NCBI GenBank assembly: GCA_023678885.1 | Contig: CM042996.1 | Location: 14,628,602 to 14,692,601 of the forward strand | Length of the DNA: 64,000 nucleotides | From: Pogostemon cablin | Taxonomy: Eukaryota > Streptophyta > Magnoliopsida > Lamiales > Lamiaceae | Direction of reading: 5' to 3' | In this document: piece by piece, positions 24,957 through 37,794 of the stretch | How the letters are laid out: each line of letters opens with the position of its first letter | Position numbering within the stretch: the stretch's first letter is position 1 | Translations under genes and position numbers: made by a program | The notes under the pieces: generated by a model | Databases searched by the model: none | What the model was told of the DNA's origin: nothing | What the model saw: only the letters and a program-made list of their open reading frames with translations

Positions 24957-25528
24957 CGATACTATTTTGATCACTTCTAATTCCATAATTCGAACTGTCA
25001 ATTCGCGATTCAAATCGTCTAATTCGAACTTATCTCCATATCAATACAACTAAAAATTCATGCAAAATTCTTCGTCTACTTTATTTTATAAGCTGAATAT
25101 TCCCTTTCAAATAATTTGAATATCAATAGACCCAAAATTTTGGGTGAGACCACCTTATAATAAGATAGTCTAACGAAATTTATTAAAAGTGAAAATATTT
25201 TCAATAAAAAGTTATACTTAATAATGTGAATTATAAGTGTTAGAATTGAATTAAAAATAGGGATGTAAATTGAGTTAAACTTGAAAGTGATTGATACGAC
25301 ATGAAAATACCACAAAATCCAAAAAAAAAAAAAAAAACTTTATTATCTCATAATAAAGTTCACAGTTGATATATTATACATTAAGTTTAAAAATATATTA
25401 TAAAATAACATAATGAAAAACCAAAAAGGAAAATGTCAAACTTTTATGGGATGTAGGGAGTAGTTGATTGATACATCAGCATTTTCAAATTAACATAATG
25501 AAAAATACAATGTGTCAATTATCTATTA
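24957..25528. other. AT-rich intergenic DNA, no gene seen
   Basis: No recognisable coding or transposon structure. A poly-A run occurs near 25321-25337. Confidence 0.5.
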
Positions 25529-26003
25529 CTCCCTCCGTCCCACAATAACTTGCACCGTTACTATAAATACGGAGTTTAAAAAAGTATTTTTTGACCAACT
25601 TTATTAACTTTTGGAGAGTAACGTAGACTTTTTATGTAATAAATAAATTATAAATTATAAAGTATGTTATATGTATTAGATAGGAGTGATAAATTTATAA
25701 GGCAAAAGCTCCGGCGCCCCCGGGGATACGGGGAGTGTCCCCATGTGAATATAACATTTCCTCTCCATATTCTATTTAAACTCATGTATTGCTAGGGAGT
25801 TTAAATTGTAAAGAAGTACGAAAATTGCAAAGGGGACACAAATCTAAATTCGTGTGTCCGGGCGCACAAAAGACTCACTCAATTTATAATTAAGATGAAC
25901 TTTTGATGTTAGGAATTAATGTGTTATTTTCTTTTTTGGGTAGTGCAATTTATTGTGGGACGGACGAAAACGAAAAGTGTACAGATTATTGTGGGACAGG
26001 AAG
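25529..26003. mobile_element. Stowaway MITE interrupted by a family-1 element
   Basis: The ends CTCCCTCCGTCCCACAATAA and the inverse of TTATTGTGGGACAGGAAG form inverted repeats, flanked by TA. Removing the nested element at 25700-25880 and one copy of its 8-bp duplication leaves a Stowaway of about 286 bp. Confidence 0.8.
25700..25880 (-). mobile_element. family-1 element, 181-bp copy
   Basis: It starts AGGCAAAAGCTCCGGCGC and ends GACTCACTC, with a perfect 8-bp duplication aatttata (25692-25699 and 25881-25888). It is nested in a Stowaway MITE. Confidence 0.88.
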
Positions 26004-26667
26004 TAATTTGGAACACCAATGGAGTAGGGGATCTCGACCGGCAAAATGGGCCAATATGTCGCGTCCCCAGAGGTTATATTCATGCTTGAAGACCCATTTT
26101 TGTAAGATAATATTGTGAATATACAGGATGATTATGCAAGAAAATGAGAAATAAACTAACATGCAAAAATAAACGAGGGTAACTCCAACCCAAGAATAAG
26201 TTATAAGGGATTATATATCCTTCCATCCTTGAAAAATAGTTGCAGTCAAAGATTAAAAAAGTAATATAGTCCCTTTCAAATATATATATATATATAAACA
26301 AAAACAGTAATATAGTCTATATATATATATGTGTGTGTGTGTTTTTTTCTGGGAGCAACATGAAAACAATTATAAAGCCATGAACATATTTGACACTACA
26401 TTTACCACAAAATAAAAAGAACTAAATTTTAATGTGGATGGAAACAGTACTGGTCGCATTCACATAAGCAGTTTGGGATCATTACAAAGCTGAATGTTAG
26501 ATTGCACCTTCATTCCTAAAATATAGTACTCCATTTCTTTATACTATATTGGTTAGAATTCAAATACAAGTTTAATACTCCATAAATCTATTATATAGAA
26601 ATACACTAAAATTACAATTAAAGCTTCTTCCTTTTTTTTTTAAGTTAAAAATATACTAAAAATTTAA
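26004..26667. other. intergenic DNA downstream of the KAPA synthase gene
   Basis: Contains short (TA)n and (GT)n runs at about 26280-26343. The part close to 26667 is probably the 3' UTR of the minus-strand gene. Confidence 0.5.
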
Positions 26668-29600
26668 TTAAAGCTTGGAGTAGACATTATTATTATTACC
26701 AGTAATAACTTGGATCTCCTTGAAATCCACACACTCAAACAGAGCCCCTACCAACTTCCTCAAATCATCCCTAGTGTGAACTGCAGTTAGAGTTACCCTT
26801 AACCTGATCAAACAAATAATTAGATCAAATTTGCACAAGTGCATTAACATATAGCCCCTCCCTTCCCCACCCACCACCCCCATTTTGGATTTTTTTTTAA
26901 GGTGAAAAACAAGTTTTTCCAAAAAAGGCAGCATCAGATCTACATTGAGCAATTTGCAAGAGCTTTAACAAGATGATATTCAAGGTCGTATGGTTAAACT
27001 AATATTTGCAAAATAAGAATGGCATTAGATATAAGAATTTAAATTACTTCACTGCTGTATTAAGGATGCAATGTCAATTTTGATCAGAGAGAATTAGTAA
27101 AGAAGCAAACAATGTGGAGAGCAAGAAAGGAATTCGAATGTTAAATGTGCAGTCAGGTGCAGTTACATGGAATTGGCAATCATACAAAGGGAATAACCTC
27201 AAAGAGATCTAGAATGTAGGAATGTTCTATTAAGAAGAAGGCGATTGTGCAGAACTAACCTGCATGAGTTTGGAGGTACCGTCGGAGGTCTAATTGCAGT
27301 TACATGAAAACCTAACTTTAAAAGATGACTGTTTCATGAAAGACGAGGTGAAGATGTTAGGTGTAGTGATCAGAACTTGATAACACACACATGCATGCAG
27401 AGAGAGTGATAGTAAGAGAGAGAGGGCTACCGGCTAGCTTTGAGGGCTTTGTCTTCACTCCCCACAACAAGTGAAATGATGTGACTTTCTATAGGGATTC
27501 CTGTCAAGGCACGGAAATCGTTCACCCGTTTCCAGAGAGCAGTCCTACGCCATGCTTCTTTCTTTGCCACAACTACAGAAGCTGCATGATTAAATACAAG
27601 AAACTGGTTTACCATCTTTATTCTGCTCAGTTTCTGTAATTACTAATTCTCAACTGCAGTGAATTAACTGATTAATTTTACCAATTCTTGATGTAGAGAA
27701 ACTATCTGAAGCTATAGAAATGATAATTTATATTTACTGTAAACATTATGGTTATGTTGTGAGTTACACAAACATTTGAGACCTCTGGCTTATATTATTC
27801 ATTAATCCTATTAATTTTGTAGAAAAAACGAAGATCAAGTACTGATTACTGAAGGTAGGTCTTCCTCTTGTTATCTTATACAGAATAGTTTAATGTATAA
27901 ACCAAGTGATACAATTTGGTAAGATAAATTCAAAAGACAAACCATGGGCTGCAGCAGCAACAGGCACTGGTGTTGAAGTTGAAAATATAAAAGACCGACC
28001 CCTGGATTGGATAAGAAGCTTCCATTTCTTGCTGTCATTCATATACAGGAAATGCATAAATATTGACATCAGTAAACAGCCAAAAAAAAAAATTATTAAT
28101 CCTTATTCTAAATGAACAATAAACTATTTACTATTTTATGTGGCATGAAGCCTCCAAATCGACTTTCTTTTAGAAAGAAAGAAGGGTGTAATTTGTTTCA
28201 CTTGATTCTGATCTGATTCTATGATCCAGAATACTGTATAACTTCACTTTATATTGGATATATTAATTCCTTAAACTATAATTTGAACCATTTTCTAAAT
28301 GATATTGACGAATTTGAAATCCATGTAAAATGGTGACATTACAAATCCTTCTTAAAATATTATCCACAAATGCAAATACTTCCATCTAAGCGAAATCTAA
28401 AACAACTACAGAAATTTAAGCTGCAAAATTTGCAACGATTAAGTATAACAAAATATTTCAAGCCTTAAAACTGATTCAACCTTACCTACATGCAATGAAT
28501 CCACCATGGCAACCTGCAGCTTTACTCAGAGTGCCGATGCAAATGTCAACATCAGCTTCACAATTGAACATTTCAGCCGCGCCACCACCACGTTGTCCAC
28601 AGACAAATGTTGCATGAGCCTAGAGATTCAGAGGAGGTGGAGAGGGTTTAGCTAACACATAGCACATTAAAACAAGACTAAGATGCATAACGAATCCATA
28701 CATAATTTATCCAAAAAGCCCAACTAAGATAGAAATAGAATGATCACAATGATGCAGAAGCACTTATAAGGAACTGCATTTTACTACATTTCTGCCTTGT
28801 TTTCCTTGATGTGTGTAACTGAAAGCGAGTAGATTTCATATGTGCAGCTTACTAGCTAGCCAGAATGCAATTCATTTTAATATAGCATCTTGTCCTAATT
28901 TATTGAATATTAAAAATAATCAGATGAAGTAGAAGAACTTACATCATCAATTACAAACAAAAACCCATGCTTCTTGCGAAGTTTTGCCAACTCAACCATG
29001 GGTGCAAAGTCTCCATCCATGCTAAATAGGCTGGAAAAATGAATAAAAATCAACAATCCAAGTTTAATGAGGTTAACCATCGATGTGATATAAAAAGCAG
29101 AATGGAGGGAAAGAGTAAGAATCGTGTACATATCAAAGATTTGAGGGCAAGCCATATAAAGGAAACAATTCTTTTTTATTTTAACTTTATATTTTCTTAA
29201 GGTAGTGGGATAAGATTGACACCTTGCTATTTAAAGAGAGGGAAAACTATAATAGGTTTGGCATAAACATTAATTTGGAGAAAAAGAACATCAGTTTATC
29301 AGCTACCATTCTCAACTAGCATTAAATCTCATTGACAAAGATAATAGCCACAAAAAATAAAAGGAGATCCAGGAATGATAAACTTGTCCCACTTTGTCTG
29401 GTCTGTATACAAAAGAAGAAATAAATAATAGTAACACGTGTTAATTAAAATTTCAAGCTACAAAGGATGCTTCAATCTTACTTTTCAGAGAAAAAATATG
29501 ATATTAGAAAAACTTCATGCTGTATGCTAAGATTCATAATCATCAAGTTGAAGACAGAAACCAGAATCAAAGCACACTATTAAAAAGTAATAATAAAGCT

Positions 29601-31728
29601 TCCTACTTGTCAAAAACCATCCTTTACAAGCAAGAAATAGGAAAAAAGCAAAAAGCAGTTAAATATTCCACTGCACATATCATTATTGATAAGGAGTAGG
29701 GGCCATGGAAGCATGGAAGTATGAATACATTATAACTTTGCCTCCAAGACTCAAGGGTAAGGATCTAATAACAGTCATGATCAACTCATAATGACTTCAG
29801 GACATTCTATCTCTTCCAAAACTCAAGGTTGCTATGACAGTTATTAAGAACTCAAAATTATTTGATCAAAAATTGGCTGCTATGACAGATTAAGAACTCA
29901 AAATTATTTGATCACAAATTGACTAAAGATTGAATAATCAAATAAGTTTCCAAATCATTCGCTGCTACAGTGACTAACCTATCAGTCACAACGACTCTTT
30001 TCTTCATTGGACAATTTGACCTGTTTGAGAATCCAAGAATCAGCTGAGGCATTTTGTTTTCCTATATATCCTGTGTGAAAGAAAAAAATGAAGCAAAAGA
30101 ATAAAAAATACAAAAAGAAGCTTACAATAGTTCATCAAGGTGGGTCATATCACAGTGCCTGTAGACAAATGCCACAACATTTCCTTGTTTCTCAGCAAGT
30201 CGAACACCATCAATTATTGATGCATGGTTCAAGGAATCAGAAAATATAGCAATTTTATCATCTACTGAAGGCTTGCCACCAGCTATGAGCCTATCTATAT
30301 TTCCAATTGCTGTCATGAAGGCCATGTTGGCTGAGAAGCCTGTTGGACAAAGAAGGCAATCCTAATATTTAACGTTAGAACAACAATGTATCAGTTTTTT
30401 ATAAATAACAAACCAAGAGATGACACTCTTATAAATAGGTAATGATATCCAGTCGATACCCTCAACAAAAACCAATAGGGAACAGATGTTAACTGCCTCT
30501 TTGATGTAAAAGAGACTTTCACAGGGTCAACTATGGATGATAAATTACTAAACAATCTTCTTCCCTATTGAAAAAAGTGACCCCTGGGTAGATTGTGGAT
30601 TTATAATTGGAATAACTGATGCATGAATAAATTTTATATAGAAAAATAATAGTATATATTTCTCAGTACTGATGAAATAACAGAATATTTCATCTGTGAA
30701 TGTCAAAACAGTTGTATGGCTAACTAGCCATGCAGTACCAGGAGAAAGTCTCACCCAATCCCTTAAAAATGATCTTACTAAGAAGATAGTCACACCAAAT
30801 ACCACCCAGATACAACAGGTATATTAATTACACATACATGTAAAATAAATAAGTGCAAACATTCACATGTGTAATCTCAATCAAGACTAGCATCTCCTAT
30901 GAAAAACCAACAGCAGTAAACTCATTGAACATATTGAAATTTCCAAAATAGAAGTGACTACATAAATTAGAACCAGAAAATGAAACCACACCTCTTTCCT
31001 TTTCAAATGAGCCAAAGATGATTCAAGTAACCTATGGTAAGTGGTGTAACCACATATCAGAGCAGAACCTCTTGGGCCCATTCCATATTCCAGAGCTGCC
31101 TGCATGATCATCAACTTAGTGAATAAATATCGATTCCCACTAAGATGCAAAAAGATTCAGCAAAAATCTTAGAACTGAAAAGCTCGATTAAACATGCCTT
31201 GCTAGCTGCATTGCAAACCCTCGGATGAGAACTCAACCCCATGTAATCATTTCCAGAGAAGATGATTAACTTCCTGAGATTTCCAACAATTGGCTCTGCT
31301 ATATCTCCATTTTCGTATGTCGCATCATTGTCATCCCCTATGAATTCAAGAATAGAAAATATTTAACAAATTTTTTCTTTTACCATAAATATATTTCATT
31401 ATGTAGAAGCTGTTTTTAACCAAAAGTGCGATGAATTCCAAATTTTCCAAATATTGAAGCTGATCGAAGAAAATAGAAGAGTACCTGAACTAGGGACGTC
31501 ATGGAGCCATTTTTGGAAAGTGGATTCAGAAATATGAACTTCAACAGAATCTCTATCCCATTTGCGAGGACCATCAAACAGTTGAAGGAATTCGGGATTG
31601 AGATTGGGGGAAGAAGGGGGAGTGGGTGGGAGATGAATGGGTCTGAGGGAACGGAGGACTTTGAGGGATTGGAGTACTGAGATGGCTTGTTGTACCCAGG
31701 AGTCCCAGAGGAAGGCGTTAACCTCCAT
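26668..31728 (-). CDS. BIOF: 8-amino-7-oxononanoate (KAPA) synthase, biotin synthesis (11 exons)
   Basis: A pyridoxal-phosphate enzyme that joins pimeloyl thioester and alanine to give 8-amino-7-oxononanoate, an early step of biotin synthesis. Exons are 31728-31485, 31337-31198, 31099-30992, 30361-30126, 30020-29979, 29030-28943, 28619-28486, 28031-27943, 27581-27431, 27328-27260 and 26803-26668. All are in phase and give 478 aa, the usual plant length. Motifs in order: FSGNDYMGLSSHPRV, EYGMGPRGSALICGYTTYHR, FSDSLNHASIIDGVRL, FVIDDAHATFVCGQRGGG, and TLSKAAGCHGGF with the cofactor-binding lysine at residue 319. The C-terminus is YSKL, so the last three residues are the canonical peroxisomal signal SKL, in line with published peroxisomal location of this step. 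Intron 2 uses a GC donor (AAG|GCATGT); the other introns are GT-AG. Confidence 0.96.
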
Positions 31729-33118
31729 TGTTGAGGATGAATAGAGTATTTGCAGATGGAAGCTTTCGAGGTTGTTAGCAGACTACGTTTTATTTTGTTC
31801 GGATTTCTCCGCCCGCGATTTCCTTGACCATTTTCGATTTCTTTTGGGCACCTTCTTTTTGAATTTGAAATTTGATATTAAAAAAATAATAACAATAAAT
31901 AAAACGGCGATTTCGGGTTTGATCGGTTTAATCGGTTATTCCGATTTTGACCGGTTCAAATCGATTTTTCCAAATTTGACTATAAACGCAGTTTTAATGG
32001 GGGTTTCAGATCGGTTCCGACGCCATTTCACGGTTGAACCGTTCGAACTGTTCGATCCTTTCCGATTTGAAAATCATTGGTTTGACATAACTCAAGATCT
32101 AGCTATAGAATAATTTTGGGCCCAACGAATTTGGGCCAAGTTACAAGTCCAAAATTAAATAATGAGGATGAGTGATAAAGTTGAAGTTGAGAATTAATAA
32201 TAGAACGACACTATTATCACCCGAAATTTTACTGAAAGCACCCATATCGAAGACAAAAAATATGTAAAGATTTAATTATATCCTCACTTACATTTTTAAA
32301 CTCTTACTTATTTATTACACTAAGAAAACACATTTACTTTCTACACCCACTCATTACTACACATAAAACACACACTAAAAAATACACACTCACACCAAAA
32401 ACACACATTAAAAATACACACTCACACCAAAAACACAGGCTAATCACACATACATACAAGTGATACTATCCAAAATGCAATTGTCAAAAATTAATACCAA
32501 CACTTTTTTTATTGTATTTCTTTTTTAACCAAATGATACTCATAAGGACCAAAATATCCTTAACGGAGAAAAGTTTTATATAATTAAGGAGCAAATCACT
32601 ACCACACTACTGGACTACTACCATCGTTGACTTTTGTCAGACCGTCACTGCAGGAACGCAGCCTCGCTGGCCACCCAGTCGGTCGGAATTTACATTGAAA
32701 CTTACACATGATTCGTACCAGCATCCGTACCTACATCAAAACCAATATCCATACCTACATTAAAGCCTATATCGAAATCAACATGAAATCTATACCTACA
32801 TGATTTCTAAATCCTTATTAAAGTATGTTGTAATAATATAATAAAATAAAAAATTAAATCAAATAAAATAAAATTAACCTAAAATTGTCATGTCTCCAAG
32901 AGACCTTTCTAGCGAAATAGTGTTTGGGACGTGCGTTGCACATCGCATGTATGTCACACTTTGTAATGTGATTTCTTGCCTTTTTTTTTCTTTTTTTTAT
33001 TTCTAAAGTCTTACTTCCCAATATACTACTATCAAAACAAAATGATTGAAAATGTGAAGTGGTATGATTTGATGTTAAGTTTAAAATCTTTTTACTTCCT
33101 TACTAAACCATTTATTTA
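31729..33118. other. intergenic DNA upstream of the KAPA synthase gene
   Basis: The first part is probably 5' UTR and promoter. About 32340-32460 holds short tandem phrases of the AAAAACACACACTCACACC type. About 32600-32710 is less AT-rich but shows no coding sign. No gene seen. Confidence 0.5.
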
Positions 33119-33350
33119 TGACTAATTATCATATGCACATGGGTGCATTGTGCATTCACTATAGAAAAATTTATACACTTATAAATAAAATTATACTCAT
33201 ACATTTTGTTAGAGAATTTTTTATAAGTTTTTATAGTAAAAAAACTGAATGTAAAAAAATTATATAATTATTAAAAAAAATGACACTATTAAATAAAAAG
33301 TTATACGTATATGAGTGCAAGTATGCACCGGGTGCACATGATATCAACCC
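33119..33350. mobile_element. family-2 element, 232 bp
   Basis: It begins TGACTAATTATCATATGCAC and ends with the inverse of GGGTTGATATCATGTGCACC. It is flanked by an 8-bp duplication tttattta (33111-33118 and 33351-33358). The duplication is AT-rich, so it is weaker evidence taken alone. Confidence 0.7.
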
Positions 33351-33473
33351 TTTATTTATTTGTTTATTAATTTTTATATTGAAATTAAAATATGAAAATT
33401 TATAACCAATCACGTTAATTTCAATTGTTTATTAAATTTTAATTTTAGTAATTTGTTTTATTATTTTTTTATT

Positions 33474-34342
33474 TGTTAGAGTGATTGATTAAGTATTAAA
33501 CGATTATTCTCTCTAACTGCTTAAGCTTTTAGATGAGGTGGTCGTTTGACATGGTATCAGAGCCCATGGTTAACAGAGGTCCAGGGTTCGAACCTCACCG
33601 CCACCCATTTATGAGAAAAATTGCACATGCAAGGCTTGAGGCAAAAATTCTCCGTCTGCATGTGAGGGGCCATGTTAGAGTGATTACCAATTGGATCGTG
33701 CAACGTGAACAACACTCTTATAAAAAGAGAGGAACTCTACACATAGACTCACTTCATCATCTTCAAAAAACACACATTCCACATCCACAAATAATTCTCT
33801 CTCTACATTTCAATACATCATCAAAGTTGTATATTAATTCAAGCTCATTGAGTGTGTGAAATCTCTCCATGTAATCTTCATCAATAATAGCTCTCTTTCA
33901 ACTCCTGTGGATGTACACGTGGCAACACCTCATTGGAGCATACGAGATGCAAAGGATCAAGGCCTTGCCATCATGATCCAACGTGAACAACACTCTTATA
34001 AAAAGAGAGGAACTCTACACATAGACTCACTTCATCATCTTCAAAAAACACACCTTCCACATCCACAAATAATTCTTTCTCTACATTTCAATACATCATC
34101 AAAGTTGTATATTAATTCAAGCTCATTGAGTGTGTGAAATCTCTCCATGTAATCTTCATCAATAATAGCTCTCTTTCAACTCCCATGGATGTAGGTTCTA
34201 TTGAACTGAACCATGTTAAATCTCCTTGCGTTTATTTACTTTTCTTCAAGTTTTAGCCTATTTACAAAGAGCTTCCGGCGACGGTGGAGATCACGCATGT
34301 TTGATCTTGTTTAAGTCTTCATGACGAAAACGAGCAACAACA
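33474..34342 (+). repeat. 5' LTR-like region of a decayed LTR element
   Basis: It starts TGTTAGAGTGATTG and ends CAACAACA next to a primer-binding-like site. It includes a TGGTATCAGAGC segment (complement of initiator tRNA-Met 3' end) at about 33551, and a tRNA B-box-like GGTTCGAACC at about 33592. Two 204-bp copies (33702-33905 and 33980-34183) each contain TATAAAAAGAG. The upstream part may belong to a separate element. The last 40 bp recur at 45288-45326. Confidence 0.6.
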
Positions 34343-34362
34343 TTTGGCGCTGTCTGTGGGAA
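34343..34362 (+). promoter_or_regulatory. primer-binding site of LTR element
   Basis: The string TTGGCGCTGTCTGTGGGAA directly follows the CAACA end. The same string follows the LTR of the nested element (its minus strand, near 40379). This is the form of a plant LTR-retrotransposon primer-binding site. Confidence 0.7.
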
Positions 34363-37300
34363 AGATTTGGTTTTCGATCTTTGATTCTCTCCGTCATCGT
34401 CATCGTCATCGCAACTCCGATCGAAATTCCTCTATTGGTATGGATCTTAGCTCAACTCTCACTTCTTCATTTCTAGTGAAATTCAAATCCTGGGTTCTGC
34501 TCGCAATTTTCATTCCGTATATACCTAAATCCTATCCACAATTCTATTAATCAAAGAATCCTCGTGAGAACCTAAAAATCGTTGTTTCCTACGGGAGTTT
34601 TCTCTGTTTAAGAATGGGAATTTCACTATTTTTCTTAATTAAGCTCACAAATCTCTATTTCTCCAACTCACAATTTAACTCTTCTTGATGTTTGATTTTG
34701 TTTCAAAAAATCCACCCAAAAATCATCAATTCCTTTATCACTCATTCTAAAGGCAAAACAAAAAGCTCAACACAAAATTTCTCTATTTAGAAATCAAGTA
34801 ATCTTCTCCCTATATTAAGAGCTATTGTAATAAATCTATCACAAATTCTCGCTCCTTCTGATATGGACGGAGAACTTGACGCCTTCATACATCTTACCGG
34901 AGAATCGGATGATTCCTAAAAATCTTCTACAATGTTTCCAAGAGAAAGCTCGAGCCGGAGTAGATCGATGTGTTAGAGCGTGTGTCGCTGATAATTTTAC
35001 CAAGAGGAAAGAAAGATGAGAAATGAAACAAATCTGGAGTATCCAACAGGCCACTGATCCAAAATGAAATGGCTAATCAATGTAGGTTAGTTCGTTAAGA
35101 GTACTTCTCTCATATTTGACGATTTGATAAACATTAGTGAGAAGAAGAAATCTTAGGTCTAAAAAGGAATAATATCGAATGCTCTGCGTATTGCCCGTGT
35201 TTCGTGTTAATCTGGAAATTATTTGAGGTGTATCCATGTTTCATGCTAAATTTGGGAATTGAAGATGTTAGTAGCTACCTGGGTTAGTGTCAAATATGTC
35301 ATGAGATCGGTAAGACCTTAAGAGCCGAGGTTATTCCTCACTTGATAACTTATATATTGGACATATTCTGGGAATATCTCATATGGCAGAGCATATATAT
35401 TTAATGGACAGTAAGATCAGAAGGTAAAAGAAAGAGATTTCATACCACATAATATGAATCCGACGTGGAAGGGCAAACTGATTCTAGCTAAGATATGGTT
35501 TCCAAAAAAGTTTTAACTCATACTCCCTCCGTCCCAAGTAATGAGATGTTTAACATAAGATCTCTGACCCTCTTAGCTTGGGACGGAGGGAGTATGGTAA
35601 AACATATATTTGATATATTGGGAAGATCGGGGTTAGCTCAGATGGTAGAGCGTATGTATGAACGAGATTTCATCCGAGTATTTGAACGTATTTATGAACT
35701 GTTACAATTCAGAGATTTCATCCGAGTATAAGGAAAAACAAAAAGAAGACAGAGCTGGGATATACTGGCAGAAAAAATCAAGAAGATCAATCGGCTTAAG
35801 TCCGGTAAGAAAGAAAAGAAAATTAGAAAAAGAAGATGCGAAAGGGTGTTTGCTCAAAAGGTTAAGGAGGAAGACTTAATATCTTCTTCACTACCTATCA
35901 AAGAAGGCAAAGATTGCCAAGAAAGTAAGGGTGTTTGCTCAAAAGGTTAATGAGGAAGACTTAATATCTTAGCAAAGATTGCCAAGAATGAATATCAAGC
36001 AAAGGAACGGGACTATACCCGGGGGAAAGAATGAACATCAAGCAAAGGACGGGACTATACCTGGGGGAAAGAAAGACAGAGAGAAATATCAAAAATAAGA
36101 GACAGAAATGTTGAAAAAAAAAGTGGAAATAATCAGCGATTGATTACTCAAGAGAAAAACGATGGTATAAAAAGAAAGAAAAAAGGGGACCGGCCCCAAG
36201 TCACAGAAGAAAGAGAAAAAAGAGAAGAGGCTCTAGCCCAACGAAAAAAAATGAAAGAGAAAGAAGCAAGAGCCAACGAAAAATAAAAGAGAAAGAGACA
36301 ATAGCAAACGAGAAATAGTTGCAAGGCCTGCATGGCCAACAGGAATCGAAAAAAAAGAGAAGAATGGGATATGTTCGGAGAAAAGGAAAAATTCAGGGGA
36401 TAAATTCCTCGAGAGAAAGTTAGAGGCAACACAGCTGAGGAGAACGAAGAAAAAAGAACAATGATGAAAGAAAGGCTTTGAAGCCATTGAAAAAAAAGTC
36501 CAGATTATATCCCCGAGAATGAAAAGAAAGAAAGGCCCGGAGCCAACTGAGAGAAAGGCCTTGAGCAACCGAGAGAAAGGCCCTGAGCCAACAGAAAGAA
36601 AGGCTTTGAAGCCATCGAAAAAAAGTAGAAAGGCAATAAAGCCCGTAGGAGGATGAAAAACGGGTTTACTACTTCTATTTTATTACATCTAACTCAATTT
36701 TTGTAGGAGAAAGAAGAAAAAAACAATGATAAATCCACGACAAAAAGTCTGCGATCCACGACAAAAAGTCGATGACAGAATAATAAATAAAAGGAAAAAA
36801 AGAAAGAAAGGGGATATGCCCAGAAAAGAAGGCCGGACAGCAACCAAGAGGAAAAATCTTAAAAAGAAAGGGAATAGCTTAGTGGGAGATCATCTTATGT
36901 CGACACTCCAAAAGCCTAAGAGACCAGGCATCATCTGGATTGAATAAGGAAAACTAGAGGCCCCACCTAGTGGAGAGGTGGAAGTCAACATTCCAGGTAT
37001 AAAGTTAAAATCTCATTTCATTTAAGTAAAGAAGTCAAGCCTCTATGAACAGCAACATGGAAACAGAAATTGAAGAAAGGGAAATATAATCAGCATATTC
37101 TTGAGAAACCGAGATTGATATACAATTTTCAAGAAAAATATTTGAGTTTGTGATGACTCTAAATTCCGAAATGAGAAAAGAGTCTGAGAATATCTCCCTG
37201 AAAAAATAACATACTTCCAAAACAAAAATAAACGTGTATTTGAGAAAAGAGGATAGAACTCTCAAAGGTTATTAAGCCCGACAATAGAGGATATTAAGGT

Positions 37301-37788
37301 CGGCAAGGGAAAGATAATTTCACATGGGTATCCATGCAATAATTCTTTCTTGAGCATGGGATCAACTTTAAGACTACACATATATCTAACGCCAGTTGTG
37401 GTCTTATTATCGGTCCAAATCTTAAAACTCCATGAAGCCAGATTGGATTGCTCTGGTATTAAACATCCACGTTGTTCTGCTCGACAAGGTCTCGCTCCAT
37501 TGTTAAAGTTGGCCTACCCGGAAGGGAGCCCAACAATCAAGATATCGTCAACATACAAGGAAGGAAGCCCATCAATCAAGATATTGTCAATATATTGTCT
37601 GACATAAAAAGAAGAAAATCCAAGATTGAGATTCTAATCTCAATGAGGATATCTGAATTTGAGAATATCAATTTCAAGAAAATACGTTGTTTGTCATAGT
37701 GACATGTTCTTCTTCAGCTAAGTTCCAAACCAATGGGGCCAAAGAGTCAGATATTCCCGCTCTTAATAGATTCAGGAGAAGCTGAGTT
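34363..37788 (+). mobile_element. internal region of the decayed LTR element, left part
   Basis: A-rich and purine-rich sequence without intact coding capacity. It carries variants of AAAGAAAGGCCTTGAGCC and TATACCCGGGG-type phrases, and tRNA D-arm-like phrases (for example TTAGCTCAGATGGTAGAGCG at about 35632). Near 37750-37788 the frame LLIDSGEAELN recalls a gypsy protease active site, but I give that low weight. Confidence 0.5.
35523..35592. mobile_element. minimal 70-bp Stowaway MITE
   Basis: The ends CTCCCTCCGTCCCAAG and CTTGGGACGGAGGGAG are perfect inverted repeats, flanked by TA on both sides. Only about 38 bp lie between them. Confidence 0.92.
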
Positions 37789-37794
37789 AAATAT

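Noticed and set aside
36148..36568. Phe/Ser/Leu-rich minus-strand frames
   Set aside because: Complement of purine-rich AAAGAAA DNA; composition alone explains the membrane-like look.
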